Below are positions 36,901 to 48,200 of a stretch of DNA of 64,000 nucleotides, in pieces (position 1 is the first letter of the stretch; each line of letters opens with the position of its first letter). The notes below the pieces were generated by a model. That model saw nothing but the letters and a program-made list of their open reading frames with translations, was not told where the DNA came from and did not search any database. The position numbers were made by a program, and so were the translations under genes. Source of the stretch: Chlamydomonas sphaeroides (taxonomy: Eukaryota > Chlorophyta > Chlorophyceae > Chlamydomonadales > Chlamydomonadaceae); contig BDDC01000111.1 of NCBI GenBank assembly GCA_001662425.1, positions 23,324-87,323 on the forward strand, written 5' to 3'.

Positions 36901-39900
36901 TCCGCAACGCCAGAGGTTGAAGCCCCGGTCGACCGGCTTGCGCCAGCAACGCCGCGAGGCTGCGACGACACGGCCTCCTGCAGTGCGCCGTCCTCGCTGA
37001 CAGCTGCAAGGCGCGCGTCAGGCAGGTACGCGGTGACCGAGTGCATAGCGCCAAGTGCGTGGGGCACCTCCAGCTCGACGTGACCGGCCACGGAGCGCAG
37101 CTGCTCCCACAGCTCGCGGTTCTGCTCGCAAGCCACAGCCAGCGCCTCCTCCGAAGACGCCAGCTTGTCTTGCAGCCGGCGCTGACGAGACTGCGCGGCG
37201 CGCGCCTGCTCGGCGGACTGGGCCTGCGAGCGGCATAAGGCAACAGCCAGCAGTCGTGAGGTTGTTGTCTCAAACACATGCGAAAGCAAGGATAAAAGGG
37301 GCTGGCATGCAGGCGACGGCGCCCGTGGTGACGGCATGATCTCACCTGGAGGCTCGCCAGGCGGTCCACTGCGTCGTGCACACGCGCGTTGAGCTCCTCG
37401 ATGGAGCTGTGGGCGTCGGCCCGCAGCTCCCGAGCCGTTCTGTCAGCCTCCTCCTTCGCCGCAGTCAGCTCGCCTTGAAGGCCCGCGGCCCGCGCCTCCG
37501 CCTCAGCGCAGGCGGCCGCCAGCTGCTCGGCGCGCTGCTTCTGCTCCTCTACCTCAGCGGCCAGGCGCTCCACACGCTGCTGCGCCTCTTCCAGCTCCGC
37601 TGACAGCGCTGTGATGCGCTCCTGCGCCTCCTGCAGCTCGGCCGCCAGCTCCTCTACCCGGGCCAGCGCGCGGTCACGCTCCTCGCCCAGCGCCTCCGCT
37701 GTCTCCCGCGCCGCAGCCTGCGCCTCCTCCAGCTGCGAGCGCAGGAGCGCCTCCTGCTCTACGCTGGCGTCTAGGGAGGCCTGCAGGCCCGCTAGCCGCT
37801 CCTGCGCCGCCGTGAGCTCCTGCGCCGCCGTCGCATCCGCGGCCTGGCGCTCCGCCTGCGGCAGGGCAGCAATCCGGGCAGATGGTGAGAAGCAGCTCAT
37901 GGCATCAAGGCCATACTCCAGGACGGGCCATGCGCAAGGCAGCGGGGAACCCCAATTGTGAACAATCGCACACAGCACATACCTGAAACTGGTCAGCTCG
38001 TGCCACAGCCACCGCTAGATCGCTGGACACAAGCGTGGCGTGCTGCTCCACCTCCGCCAGCCGCTCCGTCAAGTCTGCGAGCTGCTCCTGCGCCGACGCT
38101 AGCTGCGCCTCCAGCGCCGACTCGCGGTGCTCGGCCGCGGCCAGGCCAGCCAGCATCGCCGCCATCGACTGCTCGTGCTGCTCGCTGGCGGCCGCGGCCG
38201 CAGCCTCCAGCTCCTCCATGCGCCGCGACAGCGCGTCGCGCTCCGCCGCCGCGGCGCCCAGCGCCGTGGCCACCTCGAGTGCCTTGGCCTCGGCCGCGTC
38301 GGCGCGCTCCTCGGCGCCCTCCAGCTCCCGACGCAGGACCGCCAGCTGCACGTCAATGCCCGCCGCACGCGAGCGCTCGCCCACGAGCTCATCCGCCAGG
38401 CTGGCGCGCGCGTCCGCAGCCTCCTGCTCCAGGCGCTGCCGTGTGGAGCGCTCCTGGTCGTGCTGCGCCGAAAGCGACGCCGCGCGGGCCTCCAGCTCCT
38501 CGCGGTGGCCCTTGGCCTCGTCCAGGGCGGCGGTGAGCGCCACGACCTCGCGCTGGCTCGACTCCAGCCGCTCCAGGGCACCCTGCAGGCGGCGACAGTG
38601 CGGACCCATTGGCAGGTCGCGAAGGCGTCAGGTTACCTGGCACGTCAGGTCACCTGGCACGACGGCCTGCCGTCGGCTCGAGGAGCAGCACCAGCCCCGA
38701 GCATCGTATGAGCAGGATCGAGGAGCCTGGATGGTCCCACGCCCAGCCCCAGCCGCACCTTGAGGTCCGCAGCCACGCCCGCAGCAGCCTGGGCCGCCGC
38801 CAGCGCCGCCTCGAGCTCCGCCACACGCGCCTCCAGGCGCTCACGTTGCGCTTGGGCAGCATCCAGCTCCCGCTCCAGCTCCGCCGCGCGCTGCAGCGCC
38901 GTCAGTTGCGACTCGTGCATGGCGGCCATGGCTTCCTCGGCCTCCGCCAGCTGCGCGCGGAGCGCCTCGATCTCCTGGTCGGCCGCCTCAAGGCGCTGCT
39001 TGTGCTCGGCGATCTCAGACGAGATGAGCCGCGTCGCGCGGGACTGGGCCTGCTCGAGGTCCTCGACACGGGCCTGCGGAGTTGTGGTTGTAGCGAAGCA
39101 AGAAGAAGGGGCTGTCACGCGGCGGGCAGGGGAGACAACCGGAATGCCGTACGAGCAACTGGCATTGGTACAGCCAAGGCAAGGGCCAGGTGCCTGGGTG
39201 CCGTACCTCGAGCGCCCGGATGGTGGCGTCCTTGGCTGCCACCTCGCCCGTGAGGCCGGCGACGGTCTGGTGCAGGTCGGCCATCAGGTGCTCGGCGTGC
39301 TGCGACGACTTGCTGCGGAAGGAGCGCGAGCCCTGCGGACAAGCAAAGAGGGGGCATGGCGGCGAGGTAAACGTGCCTAGGGTTGCGGCGGGCGCGATAT
39401 GACATTGCGGCAAGTTCGGCGCCAGCGAGCCTGGAGGGGGTTCACGTGGGCGGCTGTTGAAACGAGCCCGAGCCGGGGCCGGGGCTGCACCTGCAGGTGT
39501 TGCACTTGCTGGCCCTTGAGCGCGAGCTCCATCTGCAGCTCCTTGACCCTGCGGGGTTCGTTAGGGAGGGGCGCAGTTGAAGGTCTAGGTATAGTGAGCG
39601 CTTGCTCAAGGCCCCTCAACCCTGGGTTGCGATCGCCAACAGCCCGCACGTCGCATGCACGGGTTCTGCTGGTCGTACGCAGGGGCTTGGCTATGACGGC
39701 ACGCGCAGGCCTGGGCGGCACGCCCCGAGGTGCCCCTGCCCGCGGCAACTCACTTGGCCTCCAGGTCCCTCTTAGCTCGCTTGAGGTTGATCATCTGGTC
39801 GGCGAAGCTGTTGCGCTCCGTCAGCATCTCCTCCTCCAGCTCCACCACACGCTGCGGCGCAAGCAGACAGCAGCAGCACACAACCAGGCGAGCTACGGTC

Positions 39901-42900
39901 AATCATAAGAATAGCACGAGGAGTCAACACGCCTTGCACAGGCATGGCGATCCTATTTCTCCCATGCTGCGACAGGCCAATTCTGACCTAGTGGACCCCG
40001 ACCAAGGTAGGGCCACCCAAACCCAAGCCCCGCCCAGCCTACCTGTGACACATCGCTGCCCAGGTCGCTGACCACGCTGGCTGCGTAAGGCCGAGGGCCA
40101 TCAGCACTGCCCGCCCCGCCGTTGTAGGACCAGCGCGGAATCGATCCGGGGGGCGACACCGGCGGCGCGCCCGCGCCAGACGGCCGCGCGGCGCTGGTGC
40201 GGGGCACGGACTGGTTGCTGCGCGTGGGCGAGAGCGGCGGCACGTGCCCGTCCGACGGCGCGCGCGAGCGCGGGTACGTCGCGGGCGGCGGCATAAGCGA
40301 AGTCGAGTACGGCGGCGGCGACGGCGGCAGCGACCTGAGCGCGGCCTCGGCGGCGGCGGCGGCGGCGGTGGCTGTGCCCAGCTTGCGGCTGAGGCTCTCG
40401 TTGGCGCGGCGCAGCTCCTCCACCTGGGACCGCAGCCGCGCAGTCTCCACGTCATCGGCCGAGGGAGAGACGGTCGCGGGGCTGGACAGTGCAGCGGCGG
40501 AGGGTGCCATGCCGCTGCCGCTGACGTGGCGGGAGGCCAGCGTCGCGAAGCCGTCAGCGGGCGCGTCGTCGGCAAACGACTTGTCGGCGTTGGCGTACGG
40601 GGCGGGCTCCTGAACCCGAATGCGAGGAGCAGGGGGCACGGGACGGACACGGTAAGACGGGCTGCGGGCAGTCGACCGCAGGTAGCTGACGATGAGCAGA
40701 GCAGGAAGAAGCGGGACAGCGGAGCCAGCCCCTGGGCTCGGGCCGTGCTTGCCTCACCTTAGCGGCGCCCGGGCTCGTCTCGTCGTCGAACAGCAGGTTG
40801 CGGTGCACCGTGTGCAGCCGCCCCTCGCCCTCGCCGTCGTGCGCCGCCGAGGGCGGTGTGCGCGCCGCGGCGTCGGTGCTGCGGGCGCCGGCGGTGCCGG
40901 GCGTGCCGCTGCTTGCCACGGAGCCGGCCTCATTGTGGTAGGTGGGGTTCATGCGCAGCGATGGGGTGTGGGCGCCGCCCTCGGCCCGAGGCGCGCTGGC
41001 GTCCGGCGACGCGGGGCTCTCGGCAGCGGGCAGGCGATCCTGCAACGGCTGCACGGCGCCGACGGGCGAGACGGCGGCGGCGTCCGAGTCGGCATCGTCG
41101 TCAGCGTCAGCGGCCGCGGCTGGGTCGCTGGCTGCCGGCTTGGCGCGGTCAGCGTCCAGCACCACGGATGGCGGGATGGAGGCGAGGATCGACCCGAAGC
41201 CGCCAAGGACGGGCCTGTGCGCCGCCTTGAGTGCCTGCAGGGTGCAGGGCGAGGGCGCCGATCAGCGGCAATCATGATGTCCGCCTGGTCCGCTAGCACT
41301 TGCCGGCGGCTTCACCAGCACAGAGCATCAGCACCGGCTCCGCCCCCACCTGCAGCTGCTCGCTCAGCCCAGCCGTGAGCGCGTCCTTGGCCGCCATCTC
41401 CTCCTGGAGCTCCGCCACCCGAGTCTGCGCAGACGGAAGCGCGAATCAGCCAAGCAGGGACCAGAAGGAGCAGGCTGTGCTGCAAGGCCGAGACCTACTC
41501 AACAGGCCTAGCGTTGCGCGAAAGGGCCATCCCAGCTTGCCAGCCCTTCGCCACGACGCTCCCCGCTCCCTCACCTGGCTGGCTCCAAGCACTGACACCA
41601 GCTCGGCCAAACGCGCCCGCAGTGCAGCCAGCTGCGCGGCCCGCGCTGCGATGCCGCCGCTCGCCAGCAGCTCTTCCTCGGCGGCCTTGAGCGTCAGCTC
41701 CTCCTCGCGCTGCGACGAGCTGCGACGCGCACTGTGGCCGTCGCTGGGCGACGCTGGGCCGGAGCCGGCTGACAGTGGTTCCGCAGGAGACCTTGCGCCC
41801 AGATCAGTCATGGCCAACTGAGTAAACAGGACCAGGGACGGGTGGGGTAAAAACCAGAATACGCCGAGCTATGCCAAGAACCCCACCTCGCGTGACATCC
41901 CAATGACGGCCCGGCGCACCTGCAGCGCGGTCAGCTCCGATGTCGTGCTGCCCAGCTGTGCCTGTGGAGCCAGACGCAGGGTGGCACGTCAGCGCTGACG
42001 TGCAGCTTATCTGAAAAAACCGTAACCATGGACCCAACCAACGCAACTCACGCGGCAGCCGCAGATGCCCAAGCGCATCCTTTCTTCCCCCACAAACCCA
42101 GTCTCACCTGCATCGAAGCCAGTAGCTGCGACGCCTCGCCCAGCTTGCGGCCCAGCTCCTCGACCTGTCGCGCGCTCTCCCCGCCGCCCGCCGCCATCTC
42201 GGCCTCCAGCGCCCGAGCGCTGGCACGCCAGGCCTGCGAGCCGCTGCTCCGCCGCCGCCCGTACACCCCCAGCGGACCCGAGCCCGCCCCCGACGCCGTG
42301 CCCGACCCAGACCCGTGCCGAATTGCGTCGCCGGGCGCCTCCTCGCCGCCCTCCAGCAGCGGCGCCAAGGTGGCCTCGCTGGCGGGGCCAGAGCCGCTGG
42401 CGTCGCCGCCAGACGGCTCCAGCTGGAAGGGCAGCGGGCCGCCTGAGCTGAGCCGGAACGGCCGAGCGCCGCCAGGGAAGATGCTGCCGCTGTCTAGGCG
42501 CGAGGCTCCGCTGCCAGCTGCGGCAAGGGTCAGGTCCGGCATGTCTTCTAGCGTGATGCGGCCAGCTGGGGTGCTGCCTGTGCTGAACGCTGAGGCCGGC
42601 AGCTCGCCGCCGGCGCCTTGGGCCTCGGCCTCGGCCGCGTCACGGCCGGCGGCGGCGGTCAGGATGGCGCGGTACTGCTGCAGCTGGGCCTGCAGCTGGC
42701 GGATGGCGGCGTCGCGGTCCATGATGTCGGCGCCCGAGCGCGCGGCAGCGTCCCTCATGGAGGCGCTCATCTGACGAGAGAACTCAAGTTGCTCCTGTTG
42801 GGCAGTCACGGGACCGGGGCAGGCATGGGGACCAAAGCGGCAAGGCAGCGACGTGTCTGCCCTGCCGCAGCCGCCAGGCCCACGTCTCACACCGCCTCCC

Positions 42901-44483
42901 AGCCCGCACCTGCAGCTCCTCGATGCGCGTCTGCGCCACCACCAGCTGCTCCTTGACAAGGACGACGTCGGCCTTGCGGCCTGCACCGCCCTCCTCTCCC
43001 TCGCTGTCCTCGTCGGTCACGGGCTGCAGCGCGCGGCCGCCGCCGCCGGTGCTGGTGGAGCGGCGGGGCGCATCCTGCGTACAGCAGCGTCGTCGGGCAG
43101 CGCCTCAGGCTCGCGTCCCGTGAACAAAGAGCCACCAGCCGAGCGGCCCCAGACCAAATCACAGCCTGAGTAAGTGTTTCCCTCACCTGCGGGCGCATGT
43201 GCGCGGCCAGGTTGCCCAGCGCCGCCTCGGAGGTGGCCTCGGCGTCGAAGTCCCAGGCCTTCTGCGGCTGCAGGGCCTCGGTGCCGGCTCCCGGCAGCGC
43301 GCGGCGGTCCACGAAGGACGTGCGGCGGGAGCCTATGGGGCTGGCCGCCAGCGCTGGGTCGCCGCGGTTGCACATGGCGGCAATGTCCTGCGAGGCAGGC
43401 AACGGCAGCAAGGAGCAGCGAGGAGCTCAGAGGAGGTGTGGTGCATGCAGCGCCGCGCAGCAAGCATGCGTTTGCTACTGGCACCGCAGACGTCCGGTTG
43501 GGCCCACAAGAATTGCAGGCAGCGCAGGCGCTCGACCCCTACCTGCGACTGCTCCAGCAGCCGCTGCTCCAGTAGCTTGATGTGTTGCTGGCGATGCGAC
43601 AGCTGCGACCGCAGCGACAGCACCTCACGCTCCGCGCCGATGAGTGCAGCCTGTGGAGGGTATACGTTGGGAAGCGGTTGGAAAGACTTAGACAGCCGTT
43701 GGACGGGGTCCGGGCCCAATGGCGCCACAGAAAGTATAGTGCAGCCGGCGAGAGACAGCAAGACGCAAGCAGCCTGGGGCTCCGGTTGCACGGCCAACGC
43801 AGTTCAGCACAGCGCCGTGAGGGCCGCCAAGCCGCACCTGGACTGTCGACAGGCCGCTGCCATGCCCTGACGGCGACTGTGCGGTGCGGGACCGTGCGGC
43901 CAGGCGCTGCGTGAAGCGGGGCGTCACCGCGCGGCTCGCGGGGTCGGCACCGCCGGGCACACCGCCGGGCGACATGAGCGTGGGCGTGGACACGGCTGCG
44001 CGCACAGGCGAGTCGATGGCGAAGGGTGCAAGCTGGGGGGACAGGTGGCCGTCGCCTCTGGCGTCGGCGCGCTGCGTGAGGAAGGCAGAGGTGTATCGTA
44101 CGCCGCGCATCGCGCGGTCCTTAGCCTGTCGGCGGGGGGATAGGTGCCGGAGTTGTGGGTGCCCAACTCAGAGCCTCGAGTTCAGCTGCAAGGGCGGGCT
44201 CGGCGCGCTTGTTTCGGCTGGGTGGCGAAGGGACCCAATGAACCCCGGCGCCGTGCAGGACGCAGCTAGGTAGGTTGGATGGCCGCAAAGTACCCCGCTG
44301 CCAGCAACCTTTGCCAGTGTGAGAGTCCCCGTGCTCATGGTTACGGCTCGCTTGCCGGCTCCTGTGGAGACCGACCTTGAGCTGCTCTTGCAGAGCGCCC
44401 ACCATCTCCCTCAGACGCTCCATGCCCTGCTCGGGGTCGTCAATATCGCTCAGTGACGGCAGCGCCTGCGAATACCACAGCAT
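24918..44483 (-). CDS. Giant coiled-coil protein B, about 4,986 residues
   Basis: 32 phase-consistent exons: 44483-44376, 44125-43838, 43650-43543, 43387-43187, 43074-42910, 42794-42108, 41961-41887, 41817-41575, 41424-41350, 41234-40758, 40609-40043, 39851-39754, 39548-39491, 39332-39207, 39073-38759, 38582-37983, 37855-37346, 37223-35742, 35586-35452, 35300-32845, 32708-32351, 32195-29391, 29279-29169, 29064-28840, 28688-28542, 28409-28323, 28128-27961, 27817-27726, 27576-27480, 27342-27190, 27002-26495 and 26353-24918. The N-terminal ~900 residues mix Pro/Ser/Gly-rich linkers with short helices. The middle ~3,300 are almost unbroken Ala/Glu/Gln/Leu heptads. The last ~650 are largely disordered, with a Gln/His/Pro/Gly-rich tail. 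Two internal duplications lie in the rod. The start is doubtful: the ATG at 44483 sits 18 bp upstream of an acceptor-like TATTCGCAG. Exon 7 may end at 41920. Overall shape suits a centrosomal, rootlet, Golgi-tether or flagellar scaffold; family not recognised. Confidence 0.8.
31446..31660 (-). repeat. 84-bp in-frame tandem duplication (28-residue unit) in coiled-coil B
   Basis: Two full copies and part of a third of a 28-residue, four-heptad unit of the form RSEYLxVAxQLAEAQQRxKD followed by DGDALxxA. Nucleotide similarity between copies is high, implying recent duplication inside the rod. Confidence 0.85.
34627..34850 (-). repeat. 42-bp in-frame tandem repeat (14-residue unit) in coiled-coil B
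   Basis: About five to six copies of a two-heptad unit of the form ELxELxExxAAQKR, for example ELTELAQGSTAQQR and ELEELTETSAAQKR. The period of 14 residues is exactly two heptads, so duplication keeps the coiled-coil register. Confidence 0.88.
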
Positions 44484-45228
44484 GAGGGCAAGGCTTGACA
44501 CAGGCAAACAACAAGCAGGCAATCAGCAGACAGACGAAGGCGCTGCAACTGCCTGCTGCAGCTGTGCTGGGAGCTGACTGGCTAAGCTGCGCTTGCCCTG
44601 CCTGTGTAGCCGGTTTGCGGATTCTTGACACATTCATTCAGATGAGACACAGCGGCAGAGGCTGGCCGCAAACGGCCGGCATCACTGAAGTTGCTGCCGC
44701 ATTAGCAGCAGCACGGCAGCCCCATGCACGGTTTTCAAGCCATCTATCTCGCCAGCGTCCACCCGAGCTACACAACAGCGACACTTCGAACCATACGTAT
44801 CATGCAGCATTACGGGACAAGATAAGGCAATGAGGTCCTAGCCCCGCTGCCAGGCCGGGCAAGTTGCACCCACCCCGTGACGACCGTTACGTAAGCATGC
44901 ACCCCAGGACATGAATACAGGACTGCCAACATACATGAAAGAAGACCTGTCTAAATGGGCGGCACACATCACATGCTGCCAGACGCGAACAGCTAGACGA
45001 GAGCACCCCTTGCACTCTAACGGCCTCCCGCCGGAATGCCGCACGTCAGCCATGCTACCTGCCAAAATCCTATGCTTGTCAACACCGAACGCCCACCTAT
45101 TGCATCCCGGTGTGTTGCCAGGTGATCTGCCAGCCCGCGCTCCTCCCCAGCCACTCGTGGCCCAATGCTGCCCACTATCCCCGGTGTGCCCACACAACCC
45201 GACACGCATCCAGCGGCCCCCTCCCAGC
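44484..45228 (-). other. Spacer between coiled-coil genes A and B
   Basis: 745 bp of lower GC content between the stop codon of gene A and the provisional start of gene B. No minus-strand TGTAA is visible in it, which is odd if gene A ends here. An in-frame ATG with 12 codons lies at 44637-44602, ending at ACACAG followed by GCAGGG, and could be a short first exon of gene B with a GC donor. Alternatively the spacer is an intron joining A to B. Confidence 0.45.
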
Positions 45229-48200
45229 TTAGGCCACCAGCACCGCCTTGCTGGCCAGGTCAGCGCTCAGCACCTCACAGCGCACCAGCACGCCCTCAAA
45301 CATGGCCACCTGCTCGGACAGCTGCACCAACATGTCCTGCAGCGCCGCCACCTGCCCGTCGCGCCGCAGCAGCCGCTCGTGCGCCGACCGCAGCCCGGCC
45401 TGCAGCTCCGCCAGCTGCTGCTCCAAGGCCCCCAGGTACTCGTCACGCTGCGACAGCGCTGCGATCACGGCATCGCCGGGCTCGGGCGCGGCCGATAGCT
45501 GCACGCGGTGCAGTTGGTGCTGCATGCTGCTGAGCTCGCCTCGGAGGCGCGAGCCCCAGCGCCAAAGCCGGCTGTTCAACTCCTCGGCGTCGCTGCGCAA
45601 CGCATCGAAGACCTGGCGTGCGTCGCGATAGGCCGTGCGGGCGCGCTCCAGCTCGCCGGATTGCGGGCCGGTGCTGCCGGCGGCGCTCTGACGTGGCTGC
45701 TGCTGCTCAGCTTGTAGACTGGAGGCCATGTTCTCCGTGATGTGCAGCGCCGTCAGCACCGCCGGGCGTAGCGTGGACAGCGGCTGGCGGCTGGTCATGT
45801 TGAGTGAAGCCGGCTCACCGTCCTCGCCGAACAGCTCGTTGAGCGCGCGGGCGACAGACTGCAGCTCGCTCTGCAGCCGGCACGTCTGCTCCAGCGGCGA
45901 AAAGCCCTTGGTGCCGAGGTAGGCGGGCGGGGGCAGGTCCGTGTCGTCAGGCCGGCCGCCGCGAGGCGCCTTCTGTGCAGCGCCCTTGCCCTCGACGACA
46001 GCCTGCCGTGCCGCTGCGCGGCCTCGCTGTTGCGGCGCCGCGGGCGGCAGGCTAACGTCGCTGCCACTGCTGCTGCCCCGGGCGCTGCTGCCGGCGAGAC
46101 CGTGCTCGCGGAGACGCTCCAACTCCGCCTCGGCCAGCGCGCCCGACAGCACGGAGCTCACGAGCTGGTCCGTCATGGCCTCCACCTGCGCCCTGAGCAG
46201 GCGCTGCTTGCCCTTCACCTCGTCCAGCTCGCCGTGCAGCGCGACTGTCTCCATCATGAGGTCGGTCTGGTCACCACCGCAATAGAGCCCGCCGCCACCG
46301 CCGCCGCCGGCGGGCATGCCGGGCGAGCTAGAGCCACGGCTGCGCCCAGCGGCTGAGCTGGAGTGACGCCGTTGCTCGCCCGCCTCCAGCCGGGCCTCCG
46401 CCAGCGCCGCTTGCATGACAGCGTCAGCCAGCTGCAGGCCCAGCGCCTGGATGCGGGCTTCAGCAGCGGCGAGCTTCTTCTGGAGCACCGCAGCGTCGGG
46501 CTGCGGCGCCTTGGCGGAGGGCGCGCTGCCGCTGCCGGCGCTGCTGGCGGCACCAAGGGCAGCTGCGGCAGATGGGCCGCCGGCGCGCGGCGTGCTGGCC
46601 TGGGACGAAGAACCGCCTTGCTTCGCCTGAGCCGCTTTCTTGGCTGCCTGCCGGGCAAAGGCAGCAAGTGTATCGGGCTCGCCCTCCGTAGCTGATGCCG
46701 GTGCGGGTGTCGCTGCGCCGCTCACGCTTGCAGCTTTGGCTGCCGCAGGTGCGCCCATGGAGCGAGCGACAGCCGGAGGCTTCTCTGCGACGCGGCTAGT
46801 GGCCGTGGCGGCAGCGGCCGGCGCTGACGCCTTCACAGCTGCCAGCTGCGCTTCGGCCGCCGCCAGGCCGGCCCGAGCGTCCTTGAGGTCCGATTGCAGC
46901 GAGCGAATCTCCTCGGTCATCCAGGCCTTGGTCATCTGCAGACTCTGCAGGCTCTGCTCCTCCACCTCCTTCTCGCTCTGCAGTTGCTGCATCTGGCTCT
47001 GCAGCTCAGCCAACAGGGCGTCGCTGGCGGCGAGGGATCCTCGCAGCTCCTCCAGCTCGCGCTGCTTGGCCAGCATCGCGGCCTCGTGGCTGTGCTGCTG
47101 CTCCTCCAGCTGCGCCTGCACATCGCCATCGCCGGCGTCCGCCTGCGCGTCTGCCAGCTGCTGCCGCAGCTGCGTCGCCTCGGCCTCGTGCTGGTCGGCC
47201 TGGGCTCCCAGGTCAGCCAGCTGCCGCTGCAGCGCTGCCACCTCTGCCACGTGCTCGGCCTCGAGCTGCGCCAGCTCGGCCTGAAGCGTGAGCATCTCCG
47301 CAAAGGCCTCTTCGCCGCGCTGGGTGCCCTGCTGCAGCTGCCGGACCTCCGCGTCATGCGACGCCTGAAGAGCCGTAAGCTCGGCCGCGTGGCTGGAGGC
47401 CTGCACCTCCAGCTCTGTCAGCTGCTGCTGCAGCGCGGCCACGGTGGAGGCGTGTTGCTGCTCGGCTTGCGCTAGCTGGGCTTGCAGCGCGGCGAGCTCG
47501 CCGCCAGCGCCGCTGTCGCGCTCGGCTGCCAGCTGCATATGCCGCAGCTCCTCGGCGTGCGACGCCTTCAGCGCGTCGATGGCGCTGGCGTGCAGGCCAG
47601 CCTGCGCCTCCAGCTCTGCCAGCTGCTGCTCAAGCGCTGATACCGCCGCCTCGCGATCAGCCTCCAGCCGCTCAAGCTGCGCCTGCAGGGCGCTGGCCGC
47701 ACGGCCGTCGTGCTCGCCGGATTGCTGCAGCAGAGCAGCCTCTGCCGTGCGCTCGCCGGCGTCTTTCTGCGCCTCTCCCAGCTGCTGCTGGAGAGCCGCC
47801 ACCTCGGCCGCGCGCTCGCCGGCCTCTACCTGGGACTCGGCAAGCTGCTGCTGCAGCGCCGCAGCCACTGCCTCGTGCTCGTCGACCTCTTGCTGCGCCT
47901 CCATCAACCGTTGCTGCAGCGCCGCTGCCGCCGCCTCGTGCTGGTCGGTCTGCGCTTCCAGCTCGGCCAGCCGCTGCTTTAGCGCCGAAACCTCGGCTTC
48001 GTGCTCTGCCTCGAGCTGACCCAGCTGAGCCTGCAGCGCCGACAGCTCGGCGTCGTCGGCGGCGGCGTGGCTAGCCGGCTGCAGCGCGCTGCGCGACACG
48101 GCGACGACGCTGGCTACGGCGGCCTGCTCTTCTGCGTGCCCCTCCAGGTCCGCCACCTGCTGCTGCAGTGCCGACACCTCGGCCGTTAGCTCAGCCCGCT

